64,000 bases of DNA from Vogesella aquatica (GTDB lineage Bacteria > Pseudomonadota > Gammaproteobacteria > Burkholderiales > Chromobacteriaceae): the NCBI RefSeq assembly GCF_028548455.1, contig NZ_JAQQLF010000001.1, forward strand, positions 1 through 64,000, read 5' to 3'. Both the position numbers and the translations under genes were made by a program. Within the stretch, counting starts at the first letter, position 1; the number at the start of each line of letters is the position of its first letter. Below are positions 19,261 through 28,367 of this stretch, one piece after another. The notes beneath the pieces are model-generated. The model saw nothing but the letters and a program-made list of their open reading frames with translations. It did not search any database and had not been told where the DNA came from.

Positions 19261-19935
19261 TCAAGCAAGGCGGCGGGGCAAGAGGCGCGAGAAGGATAAA
19301 AGCAACAGTCCCAGCAGCAAAGCCATACCCGCTTGCCGGTAATGTCTGGTGGGGTTGGCCGTGGGGCCAACCGGCCAGCTGGTATGCGGCCGCAGCGCCG
19401 GGTCGAGCACCACTAGCCCCTGCCGCAAGGGGCCTGGCAGCTGCCTTGCCAAGGCCTGCCAGTCCAGGCCATCCACCTCACCGCCGAGCCCCAGCCGGGC
19501 CGGCGGCGCCACCAGCTCGGGCGGGCGCGGCACCCAGCGGCCCAGCAGCCGCCCGGTGGGCAAGGGCAGTAGCAATACCCCGGCCGGCCTGGCTAGCCAG
19601 CCGCGGTCGATTACCACCCAGCTACCGTCTGCCAGCTGCACGGCCTGCCACTGCCGTACACCGTCGCGGCCTTGCAGCCTGGCATTGGCAATGCTCACGC
19701 TGGCCGCGCTATCGCGCACCGCCAGCCAGACACGCTGCCCCTGCGGTACCGCATCCTGCGCTACCTCGGCCAAAGCCTGCGGCGGCAAGTTGGCCGCACG
19801 GGCAAAGGCCTCTTGCAGCTGTACCGCCTGCACGCCCTGTTGCCATTGCCACAACGCCCAGCCAAGCGCCAACAGCGCCAGCCAACGCAGCACACAGCGC
19901 CAGCAAGGGGTACGCAGGGCAGATAACAGGGACAT
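19261..19935 (-). CDS. SURF1 family cytochrome oxidase assembly protein
   Basis: A membrane protein of 224 residues with one N-terminal span (RWLALLALGWALWQW) and one C-terminal span (GMALLLGLLLLSFSRLL) around a periplasmic domain, the SURF1 layout. The conserved VIDRGWL and NPTRHYRQAG motifs are recognisable. SURF1 helps insert heme into subunit I of the terminal oxidase. It follows the 46-residue membrane protein by 85 bases and precedes SCO1. Confidence 0.88.
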   Translation of the reverse strand: MSLLSALRTPCWRCVLRWLALLALGWALWQWQQGVQAVQLQEAFARAANLPPQALAEVAQDAVPQGQRVWLAVRDSAASVSIANARLQGRDGVRQWQAVQLADGSWVVIDRGWLARPAGVLLLPLPTGRLLGRWVPRPPELVAPPARLGLGGEVDGLDWQALARQLPGPLRQGLVVLDPALRPHTSWPVGPTANPTRHYRQAGMALLLGLLLLSFSRLLPRRLA

Positions 19936-20020
19936 AGGCGGTGCCAGGGAGTGGGAAAGACGCTCTTACCTTAGTGGCCCAAGCGACAGAACACCAGCCA
20001 AACGACCGGGAACACTGCCA

Positions 20021-20161
20021 TCAGGCCAGCCAGTGGTGCCCGAGTAAAAATAAAAACATCACCAGCACTGCCCCCAGCACAATCGCTGCCGCCACCCAGT
20101 CTGGCAGGCGCCAGCGCGGCCGGTAGCGTGGCAACCAGGCGTGACGGCAGGTGCGTTTCAT
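20021..20161 (-). CDS. Small single-pass membrane protein in oxidase assembly cluster
   Basis: A 46-residue protein: a basic N-terminus (MKRTCRHAWLPRYRPRWR) and then one hydrophobic segment (WVAAAIVLGAVLVMFLFLLG). Its ATG overlaps the ctaG stop codon in an ATGA arrangement, which argues strongly for real translation. It is most likely an accessory of cytochrome oxidase assembly by position. No family is recognised with certainty. Confidence 0.65.
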   Translation of the reverse strand: MKRTCRHAWLPRYRPRWRLPDWVAAAIVLGAVLVMFLFLLGHHWLA

Positions 20162-20670
20162 GCAGGCTGGTCCCGTATCTGATACGCCAGGCTTATCTGG
20201 CGCAGTGTGGCCGGTAGCTGCTTGTCGATGACTAGCACTACCGGAAAGCGGCGCACCTGTCCTGGCGAGAACAGCTGCTGTGCAAAGCAGAAACACTCGA
20301 GCTTTTGCACATACGCGGCGGCAGAAGCCGGCAGGTAGACCGGCAAGGCCTGCATGGCGGCAAAATGCGGCTGGTTATTGCGTACCTCCACCATCAGCTG
20401 CACAAACTGGCCCGGCTTTACCTGTTGCGGGCCCTGCAGCGGGCGCACCTGCCAGGCCTGGCCCGGGGTACTTTCCTCAATGCGCAGCCACACCTGCTGG
20501 CTAGCCGGCACAGTCTGCGCACGGGCAGCACCACCCAAACCGGTGAGACGCATGAACGCCTGATACAGCGGCGAGAAACCTGCGGCCAACATGCCCAGCA
20601 CACAGAGGATCAGCAGCACTTTGAGCAGCAGGACAAGAGGCGAAGGGGCAGAGGAACGGTGGTCTGACAT
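20158..20670 (-). CDS. ctaG: Cytochrome c oxidase assembly protein CtaG/Cox11
   Basis: Copper delivery to the CuB centre of heme-copper oxidase. The protein has 170 residues from MSDHRSSAPSPLV, with one membrane span (LLLKVLLILCVLGMLAAGF), the periplasmic part GQFVQLMVEVRNNQP and the copper motif LECFCFAQQ. The frame extends 66 codons upstream without homology, so I used the internal ATG. It heads the group ctaG, small membrane protein, SURF1, SCO1. The oxidase subunit genes themselves are not next to it. Confidence 0.9.
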   Translation of the reverse strand: MSDHRSSAPSPLVLLLKVLLILCVLGMLAAGFSPLYQAFMRLTGLGGAARAQTVPASQQVWLRIEESTPGQAWQVRPLQGPQQVKPGQFVQLMVEVRNNQPHFAAMQALPVYLPASAAAYVQKLECFCFAQQLFSPGQVRRFPVVLVIDKQLPATLRQISLAYQIRDQPA

Positions 20671-20814
20671 GGCGAGCCCGGGAAAATCAGCGTGCATGAA
20701 GCGGGAAGGAAGGCCGGGGAGCTTACGCCCCCCAGCTACCTGCCGGGGGCAGCTGCCCCCAAGTCTCGTGTTGGCCGGAGAACCCGGGCGACAGCACTTG
20801 TACAGCATGCTGTT

Positions 20815-20839
20815 CTGCAAGCAGCTTAGCTGCTTGCAG
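20815..20839. repeat. 11-bp-stem hairpin between bioD and ctaG
   Basis: CTGCAAGCAGC and GCTGCTTGCAG are separated by three bases. In the direction of bioD and ctaG no T-run follows; a short AT-rich stretch lies on the other side. It could be a Rho-assisted end of bioD or a regulatory hairpin ahead of ctaG. Confidence 0.55.
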
Positions 20840-20877
20840 TATAAAAACAAGCACGCCCGATATTGCAACGCAGCAAC

Positions 20878-21507
20878 CTAGCAGGCGCCCTCATACGGCA
20901 GCAGCAGCATAGGCTCGCCCAGATGCTGCACCAGCGTGGCCAGATTGTCCTCGAAAGCCGGCTGGTTCGGCACCACCCGGTTCGCCACCCAGCCCGCCAG
21001 CGCGCAACCGGCAGCGCGGACAGCCTGCGCCGTCAGCAGCGCGTGGTTGATGCAGCCCAGGCGCATGCCCACCACCAGAATCACCGGCAGGCCAAGGTGG
21101 CGCGCCAGGTCTTGCATCAGACAATCGTCACGCAGCGGTGCCATCCAGCCCCCTGCCCCCTCAACCAACAGCACATCACAGTCTGCGGCCAACCTTTGCG
21201 CATGGTCGGCCAGCACGTCCAGCGACACCGTCACCCCGGCCTGACGGGCGGCGATATGCGGCGATACCGGCGGCAGAAAACGGTACGGGTTCATCAGCGC
21301 GGTATCGGTCTGGCCGGTGGCCGCGCACAACCGCGCCACGTCGTCGTTGTGCCAGCTGCCGTCTGGCAGCACTTCGCAACCACTGGCGACCGGTTTCATC
21401 GCCAGCACGCGCAGGCCCTGCGCCTGGTAGTGTTGTGTCAGCTTGACCGCGCTGTGCGTCTTGCCGATTTCGGTATCGGTGCCGGTAATGAAAAATGCCT
21501 GGCCCAT
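20878..21507 (-). CDS. bioD: Dethiobiotin synthetase BioD
   Basis: ATP-dependent closure of the ureido ring in biotin synthesis. The protein has 209 residues from MGQAFFITGTDTEIGKTHSA, which holds the P-loop TGTDTEIGKT. Further motifs are KPVASGC, NPYRFLPPVSPHIAA and the LLVEGAGGWMAPL loop. The start has a perfect GGAG seven bases upstream. The other bio genes are not in the window. Confidence 0.95.
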   Translation of the reverse strand: MGQAFFITGTDTEIGKTHSAVKLTQHYQAQGLRVLAMKPVASGCEVLPDGSWHNDDVARLCAATGQTDTALMNPYRFLPPVSPHIAARQAGVTVSLDVLADHAQRLAADCDVLLVEGAGGWMAPLRDDCLMQDLARHLGLPVILVVGMRLGCINHALLTAQAVRAAGCALAGWVANRVVPNQPAFEDNLATLVQHLGEPMLLLPYEGAC

Positions 21508-21627
21508 GGCAACTCCTTGCTGAAAAGTAGCGGCACTATAAGCGGCTGGCGGACAAAACCAAAGCACAAAGGCCGCCGGAGTACGGCGGCCTGCAGATCC
21601 GGGCGAGCGCGTTTCGTGGCAGCCGGC

Positions 21628-22398
21628 TTAGCTACCGCTGACGGGCGCCGCTGCTGGCACAGCCGGGCTGCTGACCGGCACCACCGCCGGCACACTGGCC
21701 GGGGCTGGGGCCGCGCTGGCCGCCGCCGCATCAGCAGCCTGTTTCTGCAATTTGGCCTGCTGCTCCGCCTCCAGCTTGGCCACACGCTCGGCTTCCAGCC
21801 GCGCCTTGATTTCCATTTCGATACGCAGTTTCTGCTCGATTTCACTGCGCAGGCGGGCATCGTCTTCCAGCTTCTGGCTTTCCAGCTGGGCGCTCACGTT
21901 CGGTACTTCCCGCTCGATAGAGGCAAACATGCGTTCGTAGAACACCGGGTCAACTACCGTCTCGCCGCGCTCTTTGGTGAGCGTGGCGGTAGTGCCGGTA
22001 GGAATGGGAATGGACAGGCTCAGGAAACCTACCGAGGTGGTCTGCTTGGTTTCGTGGCTTTTCAGCGTCACCTCTTGCGCGGCAATCCACGCGTCAGACG
22101 TGTTACCGGCACCGGTCACGATGCCGGAAATGGTCAGCAGGGTATTCAGGTTATCTTGCTGGTACTGCTTGGACACCACCAGCGCGTTACTGGCTTCCGC
22201 GTCTTTTTCCACGGCAAAACCCTGGCGCAGTGCCACACGTTTCATGGCCTGGTACACCACGGCTTTTGACGCATTGAAATGCCGGTCAAACGGGCCTTTG
22301 GTATCAAACGCTTCTTTTTGATAAGCGTACTTGGTGCCAGAACAGGCGGCCAGCAGCGCCAGGCTGCCCAGGACAACAACTCGTGCGAATGCGCTCAT
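21628..22398 (-). CDS. DUF2242 family lipoprotein
   Basis: A lipoprotein of 256 residues. The signal sequence ends in LALLAACSG, a good lipobox. The middle part matches DUF2242 (YQKEAFDTKGPFDRHF, then KRVALRQGFAVEKDAEAS). Residues from about 175 onward form a coiled coil rich in E, K, A and Q, and the last 40 residues are alanine/proline/valine-rich. The start at 22398 is set by the signal peptide. The role is unknown; the gene stands alone. Confidence 0.75.
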   Translation of the reverse strand: MSAFARVVVLGSLALLAACSGTKYAYQKEAFDTKGPFDRHFNASKAVVYQAMKRVALRQGFAVEKDAEASNALVVSKQYQQDNLNTLLTISGIVTGAGNTSDAWIAAQEVTLKSHETKQTTSVGFLSLSIPIPTGTTATLTKERGETVVDPVFYERMFASIEREVPNVSAQLESQKLEDDARLRSEIEQKLRIEMEIKARLEAERVAKLEAEQQAKLQKQAADAAAASAAPAPASVPAVVPVSSPAVPAAAPVSGS

Positions 22399-22502
22399 GC
22401 TTTGCTTGAACCATATAGTTTTGGATATATGTTCAACATACCATGAGTCAATAAACTGATTCATTAGACATTACTTAAAAACAAGTGCGCATTCGACATA
22501 CA

Positions 22503-23009
22503 TCAAGCACCAGTGATCCAGTCACCACACTCGGCGGCGACAAGTCGCAGATCGTGTCCATGCTGCCAGACATCAAAAGCTTGCACCGCCAATAAAACCA
22601 GCGTGATCTTCATCACCAAGCTTTCATGGTGGTGCCACTCGCACGCCACCACCACGCCGGCCAGCAACAATGCCACGGCCAACCCCAACGCAAGCACATA
22701 ACTGATAGCCATCCGCCGCGGCAAATCCTCTATCGGGAAACACGCTTCGTGCCATAAAGCGCGCGCCAGCCACTCATCACGCAGCGAGCGGACTAACACA
22801 GGGGCAGCCCAAGCCAAGCATAGCCAACCGACAACGGGTACCACCAGCAGCCACACCGCATAACGCGGCAGCGCCCGTAAATCGGGTGCGATCTGTTCGA
22901 CAGCCCTATCCAGCACGTTGCAATACACAAAGGGCAGTGCAATGACAATGATCGGCAAGGTCAACAACACTAAAAGCAAAATCAGGAAACCCATCCCATC
23001 CCATCCCAT
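22503..23009 (-). CDS. Four-helix membrane protein whose start lies in an ATGGG repeat
   Basis: A protein of about 168 residues with four hydrophobic segments (FLILLLVLLTLPIIVIALPF, AVWLLVVPVVGWLCLAW, LALGLAVALLLAGVVV and MKITLVLLAVQAF). I do not recognise the family. AGGAGG is followed at once by five ATGGG units in tandem. The ATG of the second unit (23007-23009) is in frame and five bases from the Shine-Dalgarno. Because each unit is five bases, gain or loss of a unit would shift the reading frame behind that start. Confidence 0.6.
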   Translation of the reverse strand: MGWDGMGFLILLLVLLTLPIIVIALPFVYCNVLDRAVEQIAPDLRALPRYAVWLLVVPVVGWLCLAWAAPVLVRSLRDEWLARALWHEACFPIEDLPRRMAISYVLALGLAVALLLAGVVVACEWHHHESLVMKITLVLLAVQAFDVWQHGHDLRLVAAECGDWITGA

Positions 23010-23014
23010 CCCAT
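22990..23014 (-). repeat. Five tandem ATGGG units at a translation start
   Basis: Five exact copies of CCCAT (ATGGG on the coding strand) sit directly after AGGAGG. Pentamer repeats of this kind change copy number by slippage. The ATGs fall in all three frames, with units 2 and 5 in the frame of the long downstream reading frame. Confidence 0.9.
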
Positions 23015-23228
23015 CCTCCTGCACGCCAGCATAAGATCATCGCACGACCACAAAACAGAAAACAAAACGGCAGACGCGACAAGGCCGACCTCGTGGGTCG
23101 GCTGTCTGCGCCTGCCGTGGTGGGGGCAAGGGCCGAATGGGGCGGCCTTGTGAGCCTTTGATCTTTCGCGCTGCGGCCAACCTTGCCCGGTAGGGTGGCC
23201 TGCCGCAACGCGTGCGCGCGCTTTGCTG

Positions 23229-25019
23229 TTACACCGGGCCTTGCGCGTGTACGCGCTCGGTCCTGCTGGACAGCTTGTTCAATGCAGCCAGGTACGCCTT
23301 GGCGCTGGCCACGATAATGTCGGTATCGGCGCCCTGCCCGTTAACGATGCGGCCGTCCTTGGCCAGGCGCACGGTCACTTCACCCTGCGATTCGGTGCCC
23401 TTGGTGATGGCGTTCACTGAGTACAGCTCCAGCTCGGCTTCGCTCTTCACCACGCTTTCGATGGCCTTGAAGGCGGCGTCCACCGGGCCGGAGCCACCGG
23501 ACTCGGCACGGTGCTCGTTGCCACGCTCCACAAACACGATGTGTGCCTGCGGCTCTTCGCCGGTTTCGGTAGCCACTTTCAGCGATACGAACTTGTAGTC
23601 TTCCTGTTCGGCCGCCACCAGCTGGTCAGACACCAGGGCGTGCAGATCTTCGTCGAAAATCTCGCGTTTCTTGTCGGCCAGCTCTTTAAAGCGGGCAAAA
23701 GCGGCGTTCAGTGCTTCTTCGCTTTCCAGCACGATGCCCAGCGCCTGCAGCTTGGTACGGAAGGCGTTGCGACCGGAAAGTTTGCCCAGCGTCAGGCGGT
23801 TGGCGGTCCAGCCTACCGATTCGGCCGACATGATTTCGTAGGTCTCGCGGTGCTTCAGCACGCCGTCCTGGTGGATGCCGGACTCGTGGGCAAAGGCGTT
23901 GGCACCCACAATGGCCTTGTTCGGCTGCACCGGGTAGCCGGTAATGGTGGACACCAGCTTGGAGCCCGGGACGATCTGGGTGGCATCCACGCGGGTTTCC
24001 ACGCCAAATACGTCTTTGCGGGTTTTCACCGCCATCACGATTTCTTCCATCGCGGCGTTGCCGGCGCGTTCGCCCAGGCCGTTGATGGTGCACTCTACCT
24101 GACGCGCGCCACCCAGTACGGCGGCCAGGCTATTGGCTACGGCCATGCCCAGGTCGTTATGGCAGTGGGCAGACCAGATCACCTTGTCGCCGCCCGGGGT
24201 CTTGGCGATCAGCTCGCGGAAGAAGGCTTCGGTGATTTTCGGTACCGCGTAGCCCACGGTGTCCGGTACGTTCAGCGTGGTGGCACCGGCTTTGATCACT
24301 TCGCCGAAGATGCGGGCGAGGAAGTCGATATCGGAGCGCAGCGCGTCTTCGGCCGAGAATTCCACGTCGTCGGTGTACTCGCGTGCCAGTTTCACGGCTT
24401 TGATTGCGGCTTCCACCACTTCATCCGGCGTCATGCGCAGCTTCTTCTCCATATGGATAGGGCTGGTGGCGATGAAAGTGTGGATACGCTTTCGCGGCGC
24501 CGGGGCAATGGCTTCGCCGGCGGCGCGGATGTCGCGCTCGTTGGCACGGGCCAGGCTACAGACGGTAGATTCCTTGATCACCTCGGCGATGGCGCGGATA
24601 GCGTCGGCATCACCCGGGCTGGCCGCGGCAAAACCGGCCTCGATCACGTCGACACCCAGGCGCTCCAGCTGGCGGGCGATACGTACTTTTTCTTCTTTGG
24701 TCATGGCCGCGCCTGGCGATTGCTCGCCGTCACGCAGGGTGGTATCGAAAATGTAAAGACGGTCGCCCATGTCTGGTGATCTCCATTGTGCCGCGGGTTG
24801 TGCCCCGGCCAGATAGTCGTTGAAATCGAAACGCTTGCCCTGATCGGCGGCGAGTTTGGCCAGCTTGTTCAGCTGTGCCAGCGGCAAGGTGCCGCGCTCG
24901 CGCCATTTGTAGATGGCAGCACGGGACACCGGCTCATCGGGAAAGGCCGCCGTCAACGCTTCCGCGAGCGTACCGGGGCCACCAAAATCCTCGATTAGAC
25001 GTTCGATGTCCAATTGCAT
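23229..25019 (-). CDS. leuA: 2-isopropylmalate synthase LeuA with N-terminal helix-turn-helix extension
   Basis: First step of leucine synthesis (acetyl-CoA plus 2-oxoisovalerate). Residues 84-596 are a full Leu[30 protein letters not shown], the [14 protein letters not shown] region, HESGIHQDG, and a C-terminal allosteric domain. Residues 1-83 are extra: a compact helical segment with [25 protein letters not shown], described here in halves as [12 protein letters not shown] and [13 protein letters not shown], like a Cro/CII-type DNA-binding helix-turn-helix. The first ATG has GGAG eight bases upstream, but the ATG at 24770 (MGDRLYIF) also has GGAG ten bases upstream, so a short form could also be made. 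Confidence 0.93.
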   Translation of the reverse strand: MQLDIERLIEDFGGPGTLAEALTAAFPDEPVSRAAIYKWRERGTLPLAQLNKLAKLAADQGKRFDFNDYLAGAQPAAQWRSPDMGDRLYIFDTTLRDGEQSPGAAMTKEEKVRIARQLERLGVDVIEAGFAAASPGDADAIRAIAEVIKESTVCSLARANERDIRAAGEAIAPAPRKRIHTFIATSPIHMEKKLRMTPDEVVEAAIKAVKLAREYTDDVEFSAEDALRSDIDFLARIFGEVIKAGATTLNVPDTVGYAVPKITEAFFRELIAKTPGGDKVIWSAHCHNDLGMAVANSLAAVLGGARQVECTINGLGERAGNAAMEEIVMAVKTRKDVFGVETRVDATQIVPGSKLVSTITGYPVQPNKAIVGANAFAHESGIHQDGVLKHRETYEIMSAESVGWTANRLTLGKLSGRNAFRTKLQALGIVLESEEALNAAFARFKELADKKREIFDEDLHALVSDQLVAAEQEDYKFVSLKVATETGEEPQAHIVFVERGNEHRAESGGSGPVDAAFKAIESVVKSEAELELYSVNAITKGTESQGEVTVRLAKDGRIVNGQGADTDIIVASAKAYLAALNKLSSRTERVHAQGPV

Positions 25020-25047
25020 GCTGCCACTCCTGTCTTGTTATGGGTTT

Positions 25048-25076
25048 ACGATACAAATCTGACGACAATCTGTCAA
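25048..25076 (-). promoter_or_regulatory. leuA promoter
   Basis: On the minus strand a perfect TTGACA is followed after 17 bases by TATCGT, about 30 bases before the leuA start. The spacer region contains the imperfect inverted repeat TGACAGATTGTCGTCA, which overlaps the -35 box and could be an operator. Confidence 0.7.
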
Positions 25077-25177
25077 ATGCACTGCACAAAATTGCCCGAT
25101 GCTGTGTTGCAAAATAGTGTCCAACGCACTTTATTAGACATATTGTAGAATATTAGCCATCGCAGCGGACAAAAAAC

Positions 25178-25203
25178 AAGGCCCCCGCCTGGGCGGGGGC
25201 CTT
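25178..25203 (-). terminator. Intrinsic terminator of the TonB receptor gene
   Basis: A 12-base-pair GC-rich stem (AAGGCCCCCGCC / GGCGGGGGCCTT) with a two-base loop is followed on the minus strand by GTTTTTTGTC. It lies about 25 bases after the receptor stop codon. Confidence 0.95.
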
Positions 25204-25226
25204 GCCACTAACTGCAAATACCAGGG

Positions 25227-27248
25227 CTAGAAACGGTAATCCACGTTCATGCCCAGCGTGCGCGGCGCACCGACATAAAAGCCGGTAGTGCGCTTGCCCA
25301 GCATGATGTCTTCGTTCAGCGCATTTTTCACGTAGGCACGCACCGTGGTCTCGTCGTTCATGGCGTAGGCCAGGTTGAGGTTGAGCAAGTTGTAATCGCC
25401 GCCCATGGTGGTGCTGGTATTGGCAGTATCGGTGTAGTACTCGCCCACATGCTGCAGGTTGGCCGCAGCGCTCCAGCTACCCCACTGTTTTTTGACCCCC
25501 AGCGTGGCGGTGATGTCCGGCGCGTAGGTCATCTCCTTGCCCGCAATGCCACCGGCACCAGCGGGTGCCTTGTCCACCTTGCTGCGCAGCAAGCCCAGCC
25601 CGGCATTCAGCTCCAGGCCGCCGATAATGCTGGCCGCCGCGCTCAGCTCCAGGCCGGTGGTATGCGCTTGCGGTACGTTACGCAGGCGGCTGGCGTAGCT
25701 CATCTGGTAGTCGGTGTAGTCGTTGTAAAACAGGTTGGCGCCCAGCAGCACGCCACCCTGGCGGGTTTTCAGTGCGTATTCGTAGGCGTTCACCTTCTCG
25801 CTGCCGTACTCGAACACCACGTTGTTTTCGTCTACCGATACCCCACCCGGGTTATAGCCCTGGCGCACGGTGAAGCTCATCTGGGTAACAGGCGACCATT
25901 GGTGGCTGATGCCGATCTTGGGCAGCAGCAGGGTTTTGCCGATGTCGCCCTTGATAGGCATGCGGTTGTAGACCACATCACGGTTCTGCGTTTCGCGCTC
26001 GGCACGCAGGCCGGCCAGTAGCGACCAGCTATCGTTCAGCGCCAGCTCGCCGTCGGCGTAGGCAGCCAGCGTGGTGACTTTGTCTGTACCCCGGAATAGC
26101 GGGCTGCTGCCCTGGTTGGCAAACAGGTCCTGGTCGCGCTGGTAGGCGTACAGGCCCAGCACGCCGCCCAGTGCGCTTTGCGGGCGCTGGAATACCAGCC
26201 GGCCTTCCAGCGTGTGGTTCTGGTCATCCAGCGCCAGGCTCATGCGTGACGGGTATTGCTCGAAGCCGATGTGGTTATCGCTATAGCTGTACTGCAGGTG
26301 GCCGGTCACGCCGTTCTGGAAGTCGTACTCGGTATCCAGCGTAGTGGTGGTGTTCTGCGAGTCCTGGATACGGGCGTTGGCCGCCGCACTGGCTCTGTAG
26401 GTGTACGCGCCCAGATCTGGCGCGCTGATCAGGTTCAGGTATTCGCCCAGATAGTCGCGGTGCGCTACCGTCAGCCGCGCTTGCAGCTGCGGTATCGATT
26501 TGGGCTTCCACAGCAGCTTGCCGCGCACATTGCTACGCTGTAGCGCGGACGGGTCCTGGCCGGCCACGCCGGTGTAGTTGATGAAGCCGTGGCCTTTCAC
26601 CGCATTGGCGGTGAGGCGGTAGGCCAATTCGTCCTCGACCAGCGCACCGGACAACATGCCGGCCACGTTGGCGCGGCCATCGGTATCTTCCCAGCCCAGG
26701 CGCAGCGCGCCCTCCTGCTGGAAGCTGGGGTCGTTGGTTTGTACCAGCACCGCGCCGCCCAATGCATTGCGGCCCTGGGTAGTGGATTGCGGCCCGCGCA
26801 GCACTTCTACCTGCTTTACGTCCCACACATCGCTGTCCAGGTATTGCTGGCCGGTCCATACGTCGGCCACTCCGTCCAGGCTGGTGCTGATACGCGGGCG
26901 ACCACCGCCGACAAAGGAATAAAAGCCCACGCCCGGGCCGGCGCCCTCTACCCCGCGAATGTTCACGCCACCCACGGCGTTGAGGGTCATATTGGGCACC
27001 TGGGCGGCCACCTCGTTGACCGAGCTGACCTCGCCGGTGTCTACCTTCTCGGCTTGCAGCACGCTGACCGCCGTGGTGGTTTTGGCCAGGCTGCGCTTCA
27101 TTTTCTCGCCAGTCACCGTCACCGTGTCCAGCACAGTGTCGGTGCTGGCAGCGTGCACGGCAGCCGGTAGCAGCATGGCGCTACCGAACAGGATGGCGTA
27201 CAGCGGGTTGGCCGCAAGGCGGGCCCTGGAATGCTTGCGTTGTTTCAT
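25227..27248 (-). CDS. TonB-dependent outer-membrane receptor (probable siderophore receptor)
   Basis: An outer-membrane barrel of 673 residues. The signal peptide ends near AAVHAAS. A TonB box-like DTVTVTGEKMKRSL comes next, then the plug domain (SVNEVAAQVPNMTL, VLRGPQSTTQGRNALGGAV) and a C-terminal barrel ending in the usual aromatic residue (NVDYRF). The plug YFVGGGRPRIST-like loop is typical of siderophore receptors. GGGAAGA precedes the start. The gene follows an esterase in the same direction, and an AraC regulator and Fur-like site lie upstream, so iron-controlled uptake is likely. The ligand is unknown. Confidence 0.9.
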   Translation of the reverse strand: MKQRKHSRARLAANPLYAILFGSAMLLPAAVHAASTDTVLDTVTVTGEKMKRSLAKTTTAVSVLQAEKVDTGEVSSVNEVAAQVPNMTLNAVGGVNIRGVEGAGPGVGFYSFVGGGRPRISTSLDGVADVWTGQQYLDSDVWDVKQVEVLRGPQSTTQGRNALGGAVLVQTNDPSFQQEGALRLGWEDTDGRANVAGMLSGALVEDELAYRLTANAVKGHGFINYTGVAGQDPSALQRSNVRGKLLWKPKSIPQLQARLTVAHRDYLGEYLNLISAPDLGAYTYRASAAANARIQDSQNTTTTLDTEYDFQNGVTGHLQYSYSDNHIGFEQYPSRMSLALDDQNHTLEGRLVFQRPQSALGGVLGLYAYQRDQDLFANQGSSPLFRGTDKVTTLAAYADGELALNDSWSLLAGLRAERETQNRDVVYNRMPIKGDIGKTLLLPKIGISHQWSPVTQMSFTVRQGYNPGGVSVDENNVVFEYGSEKVNAYEYALKTRQGGVLLGANLFYNDYTDYQMSYASRLRNVPQAHTTGLELSAAASIIGGLELNAGLGLLRSKVDKAPAGAGGIAGKEMTYAPDITATLGVKKQWGSWSAAANLQHVGEYYTDTANTSTTMGGDYNLLNLNLAYAMNDETTVRAYVKNALNEDIMLGKRTTGFYVGAPRTLGMNVDYRF

Positions 27249-27296
27249 TTTTCTTCCCGAAATAAGCGGGGTGACAGGCCACCCCATCACATGAAA

Positions 27297-28229
27297 TCAG
27301 TGGCCTGGCTGCCAGGCCGGGCTAAAGGCGATGGCCAGCGCACGGTCTATGGCGTAGCCGTGCATCTGGCCGTGATCATGGCCAGGCACCACCCGGTAAT
27401 CGCTCACCAGGCCAGGCAGGCCGTATAGCCTGGCGTGTAGCTCGGCGGTATTGCTCACCATGCGGTTTTGCTGCAGGCGCTGCTGCCGTTGGCGCGCTAC
27501 CGCCAGGTCGTAGCTGGCCGGCTGCTCGTCCTGCCCTACCCACAGCACCAGCAGGCGTGGCGCCGCTACCGGCAGCGCGGGCACCGGTGCGGCCAACAGT
27601 GCGCGGTCGCCAAACCACAGCGACGGGCTGATGGCAAAGAAATGCTGGAAGCTCTGCGGCTGGCGCAGCAGCTGGTACACGGTAAACAGGCCGCCATAGG
27701 AATGGCCAAACAAGCTCTGCCGCGCCGGGTTCAGCGGCAGGCGGCGCGCCACTTCTGGCTTGAGCTCTTCGTTGATAAAGCGGGCAAAGGCGTCCGCCCC
27801 GCCATGGCGCGGCGAAGACAGCTCGCAGCCCTGGCACGACAGCGGCGGGGTGTAGTCTTCGGCGCGCAAGTCCATCGTCTGGCTGAACGGGCGGCCATAG
27901 CCTATGCCCACCACCACGCCAGGCTGCGGCACCACCGGGCCATGCTGGCGCAAACGCTCGAATACGCTGGCCTCGCGTGGGTTGGCTTGGTGCAGGCGGG
28001 CAAAACTGGCGTCGCCATCCAGGGCGTATAGCACGGGGTAGCCCCCCGCTGGTGGCGGCACGGCTGGCACCGACAGATAAATGCGATAGTCGCGCCCGGT
28101 ATGCCGCGAATGCAGCGCAAACTGGCTAGCCCCATCCAGCACCACCGGCTCTGCCATGGCCAGCGGCAGGAGATTCAGACACAACAGAACGCCTGCCAGG
28201 CGGCGCAAGGCACACTGCTTGATACACAT
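27297..28229 (-). CDS. Periplasmic alpha/beta hydrolase, IroE-like siderophore esterase
   Basis: A secreted esterase of the PF00756 family, about 310 residues. The signal peptide is LAGVLLCLNLLPLAMAEP. The nucleophile elbow is GHSYGG and the probable catalytic histidine is in PGHDHGQMHG; VGIGYGRP and YALDGDASF are family-like. IroE and Fes relatives cleave ester siderophores. I use the ATG at 28229 because an ATG five codons earlier overlaps the Fur-like site. The gene lies about 50 bases ahead of the TonB receptor and is likely in one operon with it. Confidence 0.82.
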   Translation of the reverse strand: MCIKQCALRRLAGVLLCLNLLPLAMAEPVVLDGASQFALHSRHTGRDYRIYLSVPAVPPPAGGYPVLYALDGDASFARLHQANPREASVFERLRQHGPVVPQPGVVVGIGYGRPFSQTMDLRAEDYTPPLSCQGCELSSPRHGGADAFARFINEELKPEVARRLPLNPARQSLFGHSYGGLFTVYQLLRQPQSFQHFFAISPSLWFGDRALLAAPVPALPVAAPRLLVLWVGQDEQPASYDLAVARQRQQRLQQNRMVSNTAELHARLYGLPGLVSDYRVVPGHDHGQMHGYAIDRALAIAFSPAWQPGH

Positions 28230-28241
28230 CGCTAGCACCAT

Positions 28242-28268
28242 CATTGTTGATAATCATTCTTATTAACA
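28242..28268. promoter_or_regulatory. Probable Fur box between esterase and AraC gene
   Basis: The sequence TTGATAATCATTCTTATTA contains GATAAT followed directly by CATTCT, matching two of the three hexamers of the Fur box GATAAT-GATAAT-CATTATC. It lies in the divergent region between the esterase and the AraC regulator, where iron control would be expected. Confidence 0.65.
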
Positions 28269-28367
28269 AGAAGTCTGGTAGTATCCGGCATAGCCTGTCT
28301 GGCTGCTTTTGCGATACGGGCAAGCTTGTTTGCGCAAGACGCGCAGAGGGAACACGGAGGAAACAGC

